NCBI GenBank assembly: GCA_023396115.1
Contig: JAEWXC010000015.1
Location: 62,001-126,000 of the forward strand
Direction of reading: 5' to 3'
DNA: 64,000 bases
Source: Actinomycetes bacterium
GTDB lineage: Bacteria > Actinomycetota > Actinomycetes > Propionibacteriales > Nocardioidaceae
This document shows, in pieces, positions 56,217-64,000 of the stretch (its first letter is position 1; every line of letters begins with the position of its first letter). The translations under genes were made by a program, and so were the position numbers. The notes below the pieces were generated by a model. That model was not told where the DNA came from and searched no databases. It saw only the letters and a list, made by a program, of their open reading frames with translations.

Positions 56217-56948
56217 ATGGATCGTCGCAAGCTTCTTCTGGTAGCTGCCGCTGTCGTCGCCGCGCTGGGCGCGGCGCTCGTGTTCATGTACGTCCAGGGC
56301 GCCGAGGGGCGCGCGGAGAAGCAGTTCGACACCGTCGAGGTGCTCACCGCCAAGCTGCCCATCGAGCCCGGCGAGAGCATCGAGGCCGCCTCACGCTCCG
56401 GCAAGCTGCAGATCGCGAGGGTCGCGCAGAACCAGGTGCTGCCCGGGGCGATGAGCGGCATCCAGGGCCTGGAGGGCCAGAACGCCAACACCCGGATCTA
56501 CCCGGGTGAGCAGATCGTCCCGGAGAAGTTCGCGGCCGGCGCCAGCGCCGGCGCCGCGAGTCTGCAGATCCCCGAGGGCCAGGTGGCCGCCTCGGTGCAG
56601 CTCACCGACACCGCCCGGGTCGCCGGGTTCGTCAACCCCGGCTCCAAGGTCGCGGTCTTCATGAACGGCACCGACGCCGGCACCGGGCGGGCCTTCACCC
56701 GTCTGCTGCTGCCCAAGGTGACCGTCCTGGGCGTCGGCTCCACCACCCCGGTCTCGGCCACCGCCAACGCCGACGGCACCCAGGCCGAGCAGCTGCCGAG
56801 CACGATGATGACCCTGGCCCTGAGCCAGGCCGACGCCGAGCGCGTCATGTTCGCCACGTCCAACGGTGAGCTGGTCTTCACACTGCTCACCGACAAGTCC
56901 AACGTCGCCCCCTCCGGTGGTACCAACGCCGGCAACCTCTTCAGGTGA
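56217..56948 (+). CDS. cpaB: Flp pilus assembly protein CpaB (SAF domain)
   Basis: A 243-residue protein: N-terminal membrane helix (6-26), SAF-type region (LTAKLPIEPGESIEAASRSGKLQ) and RcpC/CpaB-like C-terminal part (PEGQVAASVQLTDTARVAGFVNPGSKVAVFM). It belongs to the Tad/Flp assembly group. Start ATG 56217; three bases separate it from cpaE. First gene of the tad operon in the window. Confidence 0.87.
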   Translation: MDRRKLLLVAAAVVAALGAALVFMYVQGAEGRAEKQFDTVEVLTAKLPIEPGESIEAASRSGKLQIARVAQNQVLPGAMSGIQGLEGQNANTRIYPGEQIVPEKFAAGASAGAASLQIPEGQVAASVQLTDTARVAGFVNPGSKVAVFMNGTDAGTGRAFTRLLLPKVTVLGVGSTTPVSATANADGTQAEQLPSTMMTLALSQADAERVMFATSNGELVFTLLTDKSNVAPSGGTNAGNLFR

Positions 56949-56951
56949 GTC

Positions 56952-58148
56952 ATGCCCGTCGCAGTTGATCCCGACCAGTCCAAGGTCGACGAACTCCTCC
57001 AGTACCTCCCCTCCGGGTCGCACTCGGTCTCCAGCACCGACAACGCCATGGCGTGGCTGCGTGGGCGCCACGAGGAGTACGTGGTGGTCCTGGGGCCCCA
57101 CGTCCCGCTGGCCGATGCCCTGGCCGTGGCCGAGGACCTGCGCACCACGCGTGCCTCCACCAGCGTCGTGCTGGTGCGCAGCACCGTGGACACCCAGGTG
57201 CTCACCCAGGCGATGCACGCCGGCGTGCGCGACGTGGTCGCCGACGGTGACCGCACCGCCACTGCGCAGGCGATGGAGCGGGCCTACAACCTGTGGATGG
57301 CGCTGCGTGGCACCGCCGTGGGGTCGCAGAGCGGGAAGATGATCACCGTCTTCTCCCCCAAGGGCGGGGTCGGCAAGACCACCGTGTCGGTGAACCTGGC
57401 CCTGGCGCTGGCCGACGGCGGTCTGCGCAAGGTCTGCCTGGTCGACCTCGACCTGGCCTTCGGTGACGTGGCGATCACCCTGCAACTGTTCCCCTCGCAC
57501 ACGATCGAGCACGCGGTGGGCGCCGAGGACAACCTGGACATCAAGTTCCTCGACTCGCTGCTCACCAAGCACGACGAGTCGGTGACCGTGCTGGCCGCGC
57601 CGAACCTGCCCGACGCCCGCGACCGGATCTCACCGCTGCTGGTCAGCAAGGTGCTGCGCACGCTGCGGGAGAACTACGACTACGTCGTGGTCGACACCGC
57701 GCCGGCCTTCGACGAGGCCACGCTGACGGCACTGGACGAGACCGACGAGTGCGTCATCGTGGCCACCCTCGACGTGCCGACCCTGAAGAACGTCAAGGTC
57801 GCCCTGGAGACGATGGACATGCTCGGCGCCGCGGACGGGCACCGGCACCTGCTGCTCAACCGTGCTGACGACGCGGTCGGCATCGGCCCCGAGAAGGTCG
57901 AGACCATCCTGGGCATGCCGATCCTGGTCCAGCTGTCGACGTCGATCGCGGTCGCCGCGGCCACCAACGCCGGCCGCCCGATCCTGGTCTCCGAGCCCAA
58001 GTCGGGGACCGCGGAGGCGATCCGCGCCCTGGCCGGTGCCCTGTCCTCGGAGCCGGAGAGCCCCGAGGGTCAGAGCCCGGTGAACCGCACCCCTGCCCCC
58101 ATCGAGGCCGACAAGTCCGGTCGTCGGTTCAGCCGGAAGAAGAGGTGA
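56952..58148 (+). CDS. cpaE: CpaE/TadZ-type pilus-assembly ATPase
   Basis: A 398-residue protein: a degenerate receiver-like N-terminus (about 1-118), then a MinD/ParA-type ATPase with the P-loop KGGVGKT (137-143), DLDLAFGDVAITLQL and VVDTAPAFDEAT. It positions the Tad machinery at the pole in Caulobacter. The C-terminus is basic (RRFSRKKR). Five bases before cpaF. Confidence 0.9.
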   Translation: MPVAVDPDQSKVDELLQYLPSGSHSVSSTDNAMAWLRGRHEEYVVVLGPHVPLADALAVAEDLRTTRASTSVVLVRSTVDTQVLTQAMHAGVRDVVADGDRTATAQAMERAYNLWMALRGTAVGSQSGKMITVFSPKGGVGKTTVSVNLALALADGGLRKVCLVDLDLAFGDVAITLQLFPSHTIEHAVGAEDNLDIKFLDSLLTKHDESVTVLAAPNLPDARDRISPLLVSKVLRTLRENYDYVVVDTAPAFDEATLTALDETDECVIVATLDVPTLKNVKVALETMDMLGAADGHRHLLLNRADDAVGIGPEKVETILGMPILVQLSTSIAVAAATNAGRPILVSEPKSGTAEAIRALAGALSSEPESPEGQSPVNRTPAPIEADKSGRRFSRKKR

Positions 58149-58153
58149 CCTGA

Positions 58154-59623
58154 GTGGGTCTGGGAGACCGCCTCGCCGCCGCACGCCGGGCGGAGAACGA
58201 GCAGCAGAACACCGACGTCCTCGAGGAGATCCGGTCGGCGAGCCAGGTGGCCCCGCCGGCTCCCGAGCCGGTCATGCCGGGCAAGCGTCGCGCCGCCCCG
58301 GTGGAGCACACGACGTTGAGCACCGCCAAGGGTCGCGACCCGCGTCGTGACGACCGGATCGAGGACCTCAAGGCCAGCGTCCACGCCGAGCTGCTGCAGC
58401 AGATCGGTCCGCAGCTCTACGACGCCGAGATGGACCAGGACGAGCTGGACCGCAAGGTGCGCATCGTGCTGGGCGAGGTGCTGGCCGGCCAGGACAAGCC
58501 GCTCTCGGCCAGTGACCGCCAGCGGGTCACCACCGAGATCAGCGACGACATCCTCGGCTACGGCCCGATCGAGCCGTACCTGCGTGACCCGGAGGTCTCC
58601 GAGGTCATGGTGAACAGCCACAAGCACGTGTGGCTGGAGCGTTCGGGCCGCCTGGTCGCCGCCCCGACCAGCTTCACCGACGAGAACCACCTGCGCCGCG
58701 TGATCGACAAGATCGTCTCCCGGGTCGGTCGCCGCGTCGACGAGTCCAGCCCGATGGTGGACGCCCGGTTGCAGGACGGGTCGCGTGTCAACGCGGTCGT
58801 GCCGCCGCTGGCGATCGACGGCTCCTCGCTGACCATCCGCAAGTTCGCCGCGGACCCGCTGACCGCCGACGACCTGGTCCGGTTCGGCTCCCTGAGCCCG
58901 CGGACCAAGGAGTTCCTCGACGCCTGCGTGCGGGGCCGGTTGAACGTGATCGTCTCTGGCTCCACCGGCGCCGGCAAGACGACCACGCTGAACGTGCTGA
59001 GCTCGTTCATCCCCGACGACGAGCGCATCGTCACCATCGAGGACGCCGCCGAGCTCCAGCTGCGCCAGGAGCACGTGGTGCGCCTGGAGTCCCGCCCGGC
59101 CAACATCGAGGGCAAGGGCGAGGTCTCGATCCGCGACCTGGTCAAGAACTCGCTGCGCATGCGGCCCGACCGCATCGTCATCGGTGAGGTCCGTGACGCC
59201 TCCGCGCTCGACATGCTCCAGGCGATGAACACCGGTCACGACGGCTCGTTGGCCACGCTGCACTCCAACGGTCCCCGCGACACCCTGGCGCGCATGGAGA
59301 CCATGGTGTTGATGGCCGGCATGGACCTCCCGGTCCGCGCCATCCGCGAGCAGGTGGCCTCGGCCGTCGACGTGATCGTGCACCAGACCCGGTTCAAGGA
59401 CGGGTCGCGCCGGATCACCCACATCACCGAGGTGGAGCGGATGGAGGGTGACGTGATCACGCTGCAGGACATCTTCCTCTACGACCACAGCGCCGGCTTC
59501 GACGCCGACGGCAAGGCCCTGGGCCGGCTCAAGACCACCGGTCTGCGGCCGAAGTTCCTGGAGAAGATGGCCTACAACAACGTCACCGTGGACCCGATGG
59601 TGTTCGCGATGGACGGGCTGTGA
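58154..59623 (+). CDS. cpaF: CpaF/TadA secretion ATPase
   Basis: A 489-residue type II/IV secretion ATPase. An N-terminal helical region, the LGYGPIEPYLRDPEVSEVMV motif, Walker A GSTGAGKTT (269-277), Asp box (TIEDAAELQL), Walker B (RIVIGEVRDASALD) and His box (TGHDGSLATLHSN) are intact. It powers pilus assembly. GTG start at 58154. Stop overlaps the VWA-TadB gene. Confidence 0.95.
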   Translation: MGLGDRLAAARRAENEQQNTDVLEEIRSASQVAPPAPEPVMPGKRRAAPVEHTTLSTAKGRDPRRDDRIEDLKASVHAELLQQIGPQLYDAEMDQDELDRKVRIVLGEVLAGQDKPLSASDRQRVTTEISDDILGYGPIEPYLRDPEVSEVMVNSHKHVWLERSGRLVAAPTSFTDENHLRRVIDKIVSRVGRRVDESSPMVDARLQDGSRVNAVVPPLAIDGSSLTIRKFAADPLTADDLVRFGSLSPRTKEFLDACVRGRLNVIVSGSTGAGKTTTLNVLSSFIPDDERIVTIEDAAELQLRQEHVVRLESRPANIEGKGEVSIRDLVKNSLRMRPDRIVIGEVRDASALDMLQAMNTGHDGSLATLHSNGPRDTLARMETMVLMAGMDLPVRAIREQVASAVDVIVHQTRFKDGSRRITHITEVERMEGDVITLQDIFLYDHSAGFDADGKALGRLKTTGLRPKFLEKMAYNNVTVDPMVFAMDGL

Positions 59624-61527
59624 TGGGCGCGCGCCGCAGCCGGTGGGTGGCCCGTTGGGCCGCCGCCACCGCCGCCGCTGCTCTGGTGCTGCTGACCCCG
59701 GGGGCCGCCTCCGCGGCCGGGGACTCGGCCATCACCCACGTGGAGACGACCGGCTCCGGCATCGACGTGCTGGTCCAGGTGCCCGGTGAGGTGACCCCCG
59801 ACCTGTCGGGAGTGAAGGTCACCATCGGCGGCACCACCGTTGACGCGAAGGCCCAGAAGGCCTCGGGCACCACCTCGGTGCGCCGGGTCTCGGTGCTGAC
59901 CATCGACGTGTCCAACTCGATGCGCGGTGCGCGGTTCGCGGCGGCCAAGCAGGCCGCCCGGGCCTACCTGGAGAGCGTGCCGGCCGACGTCGCCGTCGGC
60001 ATCGTGACGTTCGCCTCCGAGGTGACCGCTGCCCTGCAGCCGACCACGGACCGGGCCCAGGCCACTGCCGTGCTCGACTCCCTGAAGCTGAGCAAGCAGA
60101 CCCGTCTCTACGAGGGCGTCGAGCAGGCGGTGGCGCTGGCCGGCACGGAGGGACAGCGCTCGCTGCTGGTCCTCTCCGACGGTGCCGACACCACCGATAC
60201 CGAGCTCGACGGGGTCCTGGGCAGCATCTCCGGTTCCGGGGTGCTGGTCGACGTGGTCTCGCTGGACGCGGAGGCGGTCGCCGACCCCCTGGCGCGGATC
60301 GCAACTGCCGGGAACGGCCGGGTCGTGGTCGCGGACTCCGAGGACCTGCGGGCCACCTTCGCCGCCGAGGCCGAGGTGCTCTCCCGCCAGGTCCTGGTCA
60401 GCGCCCCGCTGCCCGAGGGGTTCACCGACTCCGAGGCCACGGTGACGGTCACCCTGCCCACCGACGGCGAGACGCTGGAGGCCGAGGCCTTCACTCAGGT
60501 GCGTGCCGCCGGCTCGACCACCTCCCTGCCCGCGCCGCCCCCGTCGGCCTGGGTGCTGCCGTCCTGGGCGATGTGGGTCGGTGTCGCGACCGTCGGGCTG
60601 GGGCTGCTCGTGGCCCTGGTGATGATGGTGCTCTCCCTCACCCCCAAGCAGCTCACCGCCGCCGAGCGGGTGGTGAAGTACACCGACGGGTCGGGCGCCG
60701 CCCAGGAGGGCCAGGCCCAGACCGACAGCCTGGCCAACGCCAAGCAGGCGGCCGCCCAGGTGCTGAAGCGCAACGCCACGCTGGACGAGAAGATCTCCCG
60801 CCGGCTCGAGGCCGCGGGCAGCGAGCTGCGCTCCTCGGAGTGGCTGGTCGTGCACACCGCGATCGTCATCGGCATGACCCTGCTCGGTGCCCTGATCGGC
60901 GGCGGCGGACTGCTCACCGGTGTGTTCTTCCTGGTGCTCGGTGTGATCGGTCCCTGGATGTACCTGGGCTTCAAGCGGGGCCGCCGGCTCAAGGCGTTCA
61001 ACGCCGCGCTGCCGGACACGCTGCAGCTGATGTCCGGCTCGCTGGCCGCGGGTCTCTCCCTGGCCCAGTCGGTCGACACCATCGTGCGCGAGGGCTCCGA
61101 GCCGATGGCCGGGGAGTTCAAGCGGGTGCTGATCGAGACCCGTCTGGGGGTACCGCTCGAGGACGCCCTGGAGGGCATCAACGACCGGTTCGACTCCAAG
61201 GACTTCGCCTGGGTCGTCATGGCGATCAAGATCCAGCGGCAGGTCGGTGGCAACCTGGCCGAGCTGCTGGACACCGTGGCGGCCACGATCCGGGAGCGGG
61301 AGTACCTGCGCCGGCAGGTGGCCGCGCTCTCGGCCGAGGGCAAGATGTCGGCCTGGGTGCTCGGGCTGCTGCCCCCGCTGTTCCTGGTGTACCTGATGAT
61401 CAGCCAGCCCGACTACGTCAAGCCGATGTTCTCGGAGCCGCTGGGGTGGCTGATGCTGCTCGGCGCCGCGACGATGCTCGCCGTCGGTGCCTTCTGGATG
61501 AGCCGACTGGTGAAGGTGGACGTCTGA
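59623..61527 (+). CDS. VWA domain fused to TadB (type II secretion F)
   Basis: A 634-residue fusion. A signal peptide (residues 1-32) leads to an exported VWA domain (about 85-270) with MIDAS motif DVSNSM (Asp95, Ser97, Ser99), then a membrane helix near 313-335, a cytoplasmic linker, and a TadB T2SSF domain (about 400-630) with further helices. ATG at 59623 is used (a GTG at 59620 also possible). Canonical TadB lacks the VWA part; here the VWA may link the machine to a surface ligand or pilin. Overlaps cpaF and tadC. Confidence 0.87.
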   Translation: MGARRSRWVARWAAATAAAALVLLTPGAASAAGDSAITHVETTGSGIDVLVQVPGEVTPDLSGVKVTIGGTTVDAKAQKASGTTSVRRVSVLTIDVSNSMRGARFAAAKQAARAYLESVPADVAVGIVTFASEVTAALQPTTDRAQATAVLDSLKLSKQTRLYEGVEQAVALAGTEGQRSLLVLSDGADTTDTELDGVLGSISGSGVLVDVVSLDAEAVADPLARIATAGNGRVVVADSEDLRATFAAEAEVLSRQVLVSAPLPEGFTDSEATVTVTLPTDGETLEAEAFTQVRAAGSTTSLPAPPPSAWVLPSWAMWVGVATVGLGLLVALVMMVLSLTPKQLTAAERVVKYTDGSGAAQEGQAQTDSLANAKQAAAQVLKRNATLDEKISRRLEAAGSELRSSEWLVVHTAIVIGMTLLGALIGGGGLLTGVFFLVLGVIGPWMYLGFKRGRRLKAFNAALPDTLQLMSGSLAAGLSLAQSVDTIVREGSEPMAGEFKRVLIETRLGVPLEDALEGINDRFDSKDFAWVVMAIKIQRQVGGNLAELLDTVAATIREREYLRRQVAALSAEGKMSAWVLGLLPPLFLVYLMISQPDYVKPMFSEPLGWLMLLGAATMLAVGAFWMSRLVKVDV

Positions 61528-62456
61528 TGGTGATGCTGCTCCTGCTCGGCATGGTCCTGGTGGCCGCCGCCCTGCTGCTCGTCACGCTGGCCACGGCCAG
61601 CCGCTCGGACTCCCAGTCCGGGGTGGTCAAGTCCCTGGCCGTGCTCGAGGCGATGAGCACCGCTCCCGCCGAGCTCACCGCCGAGCTGGACCGGCCCTTC
61701 GCGGACCGGGTGCTGGAGCCCCTGCAGGCGCGTGCCCTGCACCTGGGCCGCCGGCTCTCCGGCGCGGAGACCGCCAACACCCTGCGCCGCAAGCTCGAGC
61801 TGGCCGGCAACCCGGCCGGGTGGACCGTGGACCGGGTGCTGGCGCTCAAGGTGATCGGTGCCGTCGTCGGCGGCCTGCTCGGGCTGCTGGTCTTCCTGGC
61901 CACCGGGTGGGCCCCCACCACCAAGATCGTGGTGGTCCTCGGTCTGGTCGTCGCCGGCTACTTCGCCCCGAACCTGTACCTGTACCAGACCTCCTACGAC
62001 CGCCAGGAGCGGATCCAGAAGGAGCTGGCCGACGCCGTCGACCTGCTGACCATCTCGGTGGAGTCCGGCCTGGCGTTCGACTCGGCGCTGCAGCAGGTCT
62101 CGGTCAACACCGAGGGTCCGCTGGCCGAGGAGTTCGCCCGGGTGCTGCGCGAGATGCAGATCGGACAGGGCCGCTCGGTGGCGCTGCGCGCGCTGGCCGA
62201 CCGCACCAACCAGCCCGACCTGCGCTCGTTGGTCTCGGCGCTGGTGCAGGCCGACGCGTTCGGCATCCCGATCGCCCAGGTGCTGCGCATCCAGTCCTCG
62301 GAGATGCGGACCAAGCGGCGCCAGCGGGCCGAGGAGAAGGCCCAGCAGGTGCCGGTCAAGATCACCGTCCCGCTGATCTTCTGCATCCTGCCGTGCCTGT
62401 TCATCGCGGTGATGGGTCCGGCCGCGTTGAGCGTGATGGAGAACATCGGCGGCTGA
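61527..62456 (+). CDS. tadC: TadC-type type II secretion F protein
   Basis: A 309-residue membrane protein with T2SSF domain: VDLLTISVESGLAFDSALQQVSVNTEGPLAEEF and the PVKITVPLIFCILPCLFIAVMGPA ending match TadC. N-terminal helix, paired helices near 108-150, and a C-terminal helix. ATG overlaps the VWA-TadB stop (TGATG). Overlaps the histidine kinase by one base. Confidence 0.93.
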   Translation: MVMLLLLGMVLVAAALLLVTLATASRSDSQSGVVKSLAVLEAMSTAPAELTAELDRPFADRVLEPLQARALHLGRRLSGAETANTLRRKLELAGNPAGWTVDRVLALKVIGAVVGGLLGLLVFLATGWAPTTKIVVVLGLVVAGYFAPNLYLYQTSYDRQERIQKELADAVDLLTISVESGLAFDSALQQVSVNTEGPLAEEFARVLREMQIGQGRSVALRALADRTNQPDLRSLVSALVQADAFGIPIAQVLRIQSSEMRTKRRQRAEEKAQQVPVKITVPLIFCILPCLFIAVMGPAALSVMENIGG

Positions 62457-64000
62457 TGTCCCCCGTCTCGGCGCTGCCCCACACCGCACTGGTCGTCGGC
62501 TCCAGGATCTTCGCGTTCCTGGTGATCGGCGCCCCGGTGCTGTGGTCGCGCGACGTTGACGCGGTTGTCGGTCTGGTCGCGGTCGGCGCCACCTGGCTGC
62601 TCTGCTCGGCGTTCGTCCGTTCCCCTGTCCCGGTGCTGGTGCTGGGCACCACCGAGGCGGTGCTGATCGGTCTGGTCGTGGGGTACCTGACGACCGCGAG
62701 CTCGGGACTGCTGCTGGCCTTGGCCATCCCACCGCTCGCGGCTGGCCTGTGGCGCGGGGCCCGCGGGGTGCTGGAAAGCGTTCTGCTGCTGTCGGTCTCC
62801 CTGGTCGCTGCGGTCGTGGTCACCCACCGCGAGACCTCGGCCAACGACGTGGCGGACCTGTTCACCTGGGTGGTCACCGGCGCCGGTGTCGGGCTGCTGG
62901 CCAGCTTGTTCACCCGGATCACCCGGCAGGTCCCGGACACCACCGAGCCGTACCGGGAGGCCCGGGCCCTGATCCGCGAGCTGACGGCCCTGTCGAGCCA
63001 CCTGACCGGCGGGTTGGACGCGACCGCCCTGGGTGGGGACATCCTGGACCGGGTGGCCCGTCGGGTGCCGGCCAGCGACCTGCACCTGCACGTCAACCAC
63101 CACGACGACTTCGTCGCCCTGCTCAGCCGCTCCCCCGACCCCGACCAGGCATCCGCGGCCCCGATGGCGCTGGTCACCCACGCCCGGCACACCGACCGCC
63201 CCGTCCTGGCCGGGCACTCGTTCGCCGTCCCGCTGGTCTCGCGCGGCATCACCGTCGCCGTGGTGAGCGGGCACCTGCCCGGGCACTTGGACGTCCCGGG
63301 CCTGGCGATCGAGGTGGACCTCGAGCTCAGCCAGGCCGAGCTGACCTCGCTGACCACCCGGCTGGACACGGCGCTGCTCTTCGGTGAGCTGCGCGAGTCG
63401 GCGACCGCCCACGAGCGCAACCGGATGGCCCGGGAGATGCACGACGGCGTGGCCCAGGACATCGCGTCGATGGGCTACCTGGTCGACGCCATGGCGGTCA
63501 CCGCCCCCGCGGAGCTCCAGCCCGACCTGGCCCAGCTGCGCGCCATGATCACCCGGGTGGTCGCCGAGGTGCGCCGGTCGGTGATGACGCTGCGCACCCA
63601 GGCCGGGTCGCAGGAGTCGTTGGGGGCCGGGATCGCCACCCTGGCCCGGCACCTCTCCGAGGTCTCCGGGGTCCCGATCCAGGTCACGGTCGACGAGCGG
63701 ACCGACCGGCTGCGCCACGAGGTCGAGGCGGAGCTGCTGCGGATCGCCCAGGAGGCGATGCACAACGCGGTGCGTCACTCCGGCGCCCACCAGGTCGACG
63801 TCGAGTGCCGGGTGGACGCGCCCTCGGTCTACCTCACCGTCCGTGACGACGGGACGGGGCTCGGCCAGGCCCGGCCGGACTCGCACGGCCTGACGATCAT
63901 GGCCGAACGTGCCGGGCTGATCGGCGCCACCCTGGACATCCTCCAGCCGTCCGCCGGTGGCACGACCGTCCGGGTCGTGCTCGGTACAGTGACTGGGCCC
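62456..64000 (+). CDS. Sensor histidine kinase (3' partial)
   Basis: 515 codons without stop to the window end. Several N-terminal membrane helices (about 10-30, 35-55, 60-80, 84-105, 108-125, 140-158), a GAF-like middle region (SRSPDPDQASAAPMALVTHARHTDRPV), dimerisation helix EMHDGVAQDIASMGYLVD with His329, and the ATPase domain (QEAMHNAVRHSGAHQV, VRDDGTGLG, HGLTIMAERAGLIGATLDI). The order matches NarX/DesK-type kinases. Joined to the tad operon by an ATGA/TGATG-type junction, so likely cotranscribed; a response regulator gene may follow beyond 64000. Confidence 0.92.
   Translation, partial: MSPVSALPHTALVVGSRIFAFLVIGAPVLWSRDVDAVVGLVAVGATWLLCSAFVRSPVPVLVLGTTEAVLIGLVVGYLTTASSGLLLALAIPPLAAGLWRGARGVLESVLLLSVSLVAAVVVTHRETSANDVADLFTWVVTGAGVGLLASLFTRITRQVPDTTEPYREARALIRELTALSSHLTGGLDATALGGDILDRVARRVPASDLHLHVNHHDDFVALLSRSPDPDQASAAPMALVTHARHTDRPVLAGHSFAVPLVSRGITVAVVSGHLPGHLDVPGLAIEVDLELSQAELTSLTTRLDTALLFGELRESATAHERNRMAREMHDGVAQDIASMGYLVDAMAVTAPAELQPDLAQLRAMITRVVAEVRRSVMTLRTQAGSQESLGAGIATLARHLSEVSGVPIQVTVDERTDRLRHEVEAELLRIAQEAMHNAVRHSGAHQVDVECRVDAPSVYLTVRDDGTGLGQARPDSHGLTIMAERAGLIGATLDILQPSAGGTTVRVVLGTVTGP

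Overview
The window is about 64 kb of very GC-rich, almost fully coding DNA. Many genes start with GTG, neighbours often overlap by 4 nt (ATGA/GTGA), and many genes have a TANNNT -10 box 6-7 nt before the start codon, which points to leaderless mRNAs. Gene content (DUF3040, DUF4126, DUF5304, DUF6504, SAV_6107-type HEPN protein, Rv2175c/PknL pair, class II DAHP synthase, MacS-type kinase, PASTA kinase) and a GGTCGAGCCTGCCGAGACC-type interspersed repeat at 25123-25185 point to an actinobacterium of the Propionibacteriales, most likely Nocardioides or a close relative. No rRNA, tRNA, CRISPR array, insertion sequence or prophage was seen, so this looks like core chromosome.

Layout. 1-2.7 kb: end of a TgpA-like transglutaminase and a DUF3040 membrane protein. 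2.7-9.6 kb (minus strand): DNA damage tolerance, with dinB, a methyltransferase, and a cassette DUF6504 - HEPN protein - error-prone polymerase dnaE2 whose promoter carries an actinobacterial LexA/SOS box. 9.8-11.7 kb: an exported protein overlapping a class F sortase. 11.7-15.3 kb: small enzymes (YbaK deacylase, ArsC), DUF4126 and a CrtI-like oxidoreductase. 15.3-28.2 kb matches in gene order the mycobacterial metF-idsA-Rv2175c-pknL-aroG area: metF and a polyprenyl diphosphate synthase diverge, Rv2175c is followed by a membrane-tethered guanyl-specific RNase and its barstar, and a PASTA kinase diverges from these. Endonuclease IV, an EamA transporter, two unrelated DAHP synthases, a zinc-ribbon/glycan-binding protein and threonine aldolase follow. 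27.6-30.25 kb: an ABC exporter-tetR operon with two palindromic operators on its promoter.

30.3-37.8 kb: APC permease, DUF1028 coupled to glycerol kinase, SGNH hydrolase, SnoaL-like protein, a coiled-coil protein and an MpaB-type oxygenase. 38-41.4 kb: a glycine betaine ABC operon (proV-proW-proX) ending in a strong terminator. 41.5-47 kb: MacR-like regulator, flavin reductase, a polytopic membrane protein ending in a spermidine-synthase-like domain, MacS-like kinase and PlsC acyltransferase. 47.1-49.8 kb: lipase-like hydrolase, a small membrane protein and a TIGR00300 (alternative ornithine cyclodeaminase-like) enzyme with three phased direct repeats upstream. 49.9-54.0 kb: a five-gene minus-strand operon SRPBCC - ArsA - DUF5304 - ROK kinase - ROK kinase in which every junction is a 4-nt overlap, divergent from an acyl-CoA synthetase. 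56.2-64 kb: a tad/Flp pilus assembly operon (cpaB, cpaE, cpaF, a VWA-tadB fusion, tadC) running directly into a sensor histidine kinase cut by the window end.

The points most worth checking are the SOS-controlled cassette without imuA'/imuB; the RNase/barstar pair in the PknL locus; two genes (arsA and macS) whose only sensible start is CTG within a CTGA stop/start overlap; the 16 leaderless promoters; and the VWA-TadB fusion. Family assignments are from recognised motifs and remembered families; no database search was run.
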